Shown: one piece after another, positions 13,996-14,589 of the stretch
How positions within the stretch are numbered: the first letter of the stretch is position 1
Layout of the letters: every line of letters begins with the position of its first letter
NCBI GenBank assembly: GCA_002508635.1
Contig: DACO01000175.1
Coordinates: 1-14,589, forward strand
Length of the DNA: 14,589 nt
DNA from: Methanolobus sp. UBA118
Lineage (GTDB): Archaea; Halobacteriota; Methanosarcinia; Methanosarcinales; Methanosarcinaceae
Reading direction: 5' to 3'
The notes under the pieces: generated by a model
The model's database searches: none
What the model was told of the DNA's origin: nothing
What the model saw: the letters and a program-made list of their open reading frames with translations, nothing else
Program-made: the position numbers and the translations under genes

Positions 13996-14589
13996 TTAGA
14001 TTCCCAGGGTCATTCTGATGGTATTCCTGCATGCAGGCGCGAGTCCGAGAACTATTATAACAAGTTTCAGGAATTCTTTGAGGGTCTTTGACTCGTCGTC
14101 ATCATCGAACTGGGTATCCAGTATATATATTACTGGTATGAAGATTGAAAGTTTTAACGGATACATTACCAGTGCTGTACCAGTGAGGTCTATTAGATAG
14201 GCCGGTACCACATGTTTCTCATAGTATCCAAGCAGATCCACTCCCACTATTGTGGATGATGCATCAAGCAGGTGGACAAACAGTATCGAAAGGTTGAGTT
14301 TATCCTTAAGCATTGAGGAGCCTGCCCTGTCAAACACGATGTATGTAAGATAGAGGATCAGGCCGGCGGCACCAATAACAAAGAAAGGCACCCAGGGAAG
14401 CACTACATTTTCAATGTACAGCAGGGCAACGATGTTGATGGCAAACCAGGCGCTTCCCAAAAAGGCGAAAACACGATGGAAGTCTCTTTTGCTGTCAATA
14501 TTACTTATCAATCTTGAAATGAAAAGCAATATCACAGTAATGAAAGCTACAAGGAAGTAGATATTGGGGGTTATGAGCAGATAACTAAG
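13996..14589 (-). CDS. DUF63-family integral membrane protein, N-terminus beyond the window
   Basis: The frame is open to the last base of the window, so the N-terminal part is missing: 197 codons are present, while family members as I recall them are about 260-290 residues. A GTG at 14535 could act as a start, but 18 further in-frame sense codons precede it (LSYLLITPNIYFLVAFIT) and they look like membrane sequence of the same family, so it is treated as internal. Conserved stretches include HLLDASSTIVGVDLLGYYEKH, VVPAYLIDLTGTALVMYPLK and APACRNTIRMTLGI at the end. Several membrane helices are evident. The role of DUF63 proteins is unknown. It is followed by the SpoIIM-like gene after 22 bases. 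Confidence 0.82.
   Translation of the reverse strand, partial: LSYLLITPNIYFLVAFITVILLFISRLISNIDSKRDFHRVFAFLGSAWFAINIVALLYIENVVLPWVPFFVIGAAGLILYLTYIVFDRAGSSMLKDKLNLSILFVHLLDASSTIVGVDLLGYYEKHVVPAYLIDLTGTALVMYPLKLSIFIPVIYILDTQFDDDDESKTLKEFLKLVIIVLGLAPACRNTIRMTLGI

Noticed and set aside
1..14589. CRISPR arrays, tRNA or rRNA genes, insertion sequences
   Set aside because: Reading both strands showed no regularly spaced repeats, no cloverleaf-like or rRNA sequence, and no transposase or integrase gene.

Overview
This window comes from a methanogenic archaeon, most likely a member of the Methanosarcinaceae (a Methanolobus- or Methanococcoides-like genome). The gene content is archaeal (aIF2 gamma, Rpo7, Spt4, S24e, S27ae, PurP, GTP-dependent dephospho-CoA kinase). 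Shine-Dalgarno sites are of the GGAGGTGAT type and promoters carry TATA boxes. None of the 15 complete stop codons is TAG (10 TAA, 5 TGA), which fits a lineage that reads UAG as pyrrolysine. Every gene lies on the minus strand, so transcription runs from high to low coordinates. The genus is inferred, not shown.

Upstream block (14589 to about 11227): a DUF63-type membrane protein cut by the window edge is followed after 22 bases by a SpoIIM/DUF95-type membrane protein. Then come PurP (formate-dependent purine synthesis) with a hairpin/T-run terminator, and a single-domain KaiC/Rad55-type ATPase. The ATPase's TATA box sits so close to its ATG that the mRNA should be leaderless.

Middle block (10952 to 7438): a tight information-processing operon, aIF2 gamma, a PIN-domain RNase, Rpo7, Spt4, dephospho-CoA kinase, S24e and S27ae. 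It has overlapping or nearly abutting genes, three TTG start codons and a hairpin/T-run terminator at its end. This is a conserved archaeal gene order.

Downstream block (7100 to 1): the accessory part and the most interesting. A polytopic cysteine-containing membrane protein (DUF2162-like), an ExbB/TolQ/MotA-like channel subunit and an ExbD-like (DUF2149-like) subunit are translationally coupled. After a 152-base gap with a perfect 11-bp inverted repeat comes a 1604-residue CobN/Mg-chelatase-H homologue. This protein has a signal peptide, a duplicated N-terminal module, many N-glycosylation sequons and a C-terminal membrane anchor, so its chelatase body should face outside the cell. A strong terminator follows, and then the first 32 codons of another secreted protein leave the window at base 1.

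The combination of a surface CobN-like protein, ExbB, ExbD and a polytopic partner resembles the HmuS/T/U/V part of the Bacteroidetes haem-utilisation locus. Here it occurs in a cell with no outer membrane and no visible TonB or TonB-dependent receptor. I propose a proton-motive-force-driven extracellular tetrapyrrole-handling system (haem, corrinoid or F430-type substrates; metal removal or uptake) as the main discovery candidate.
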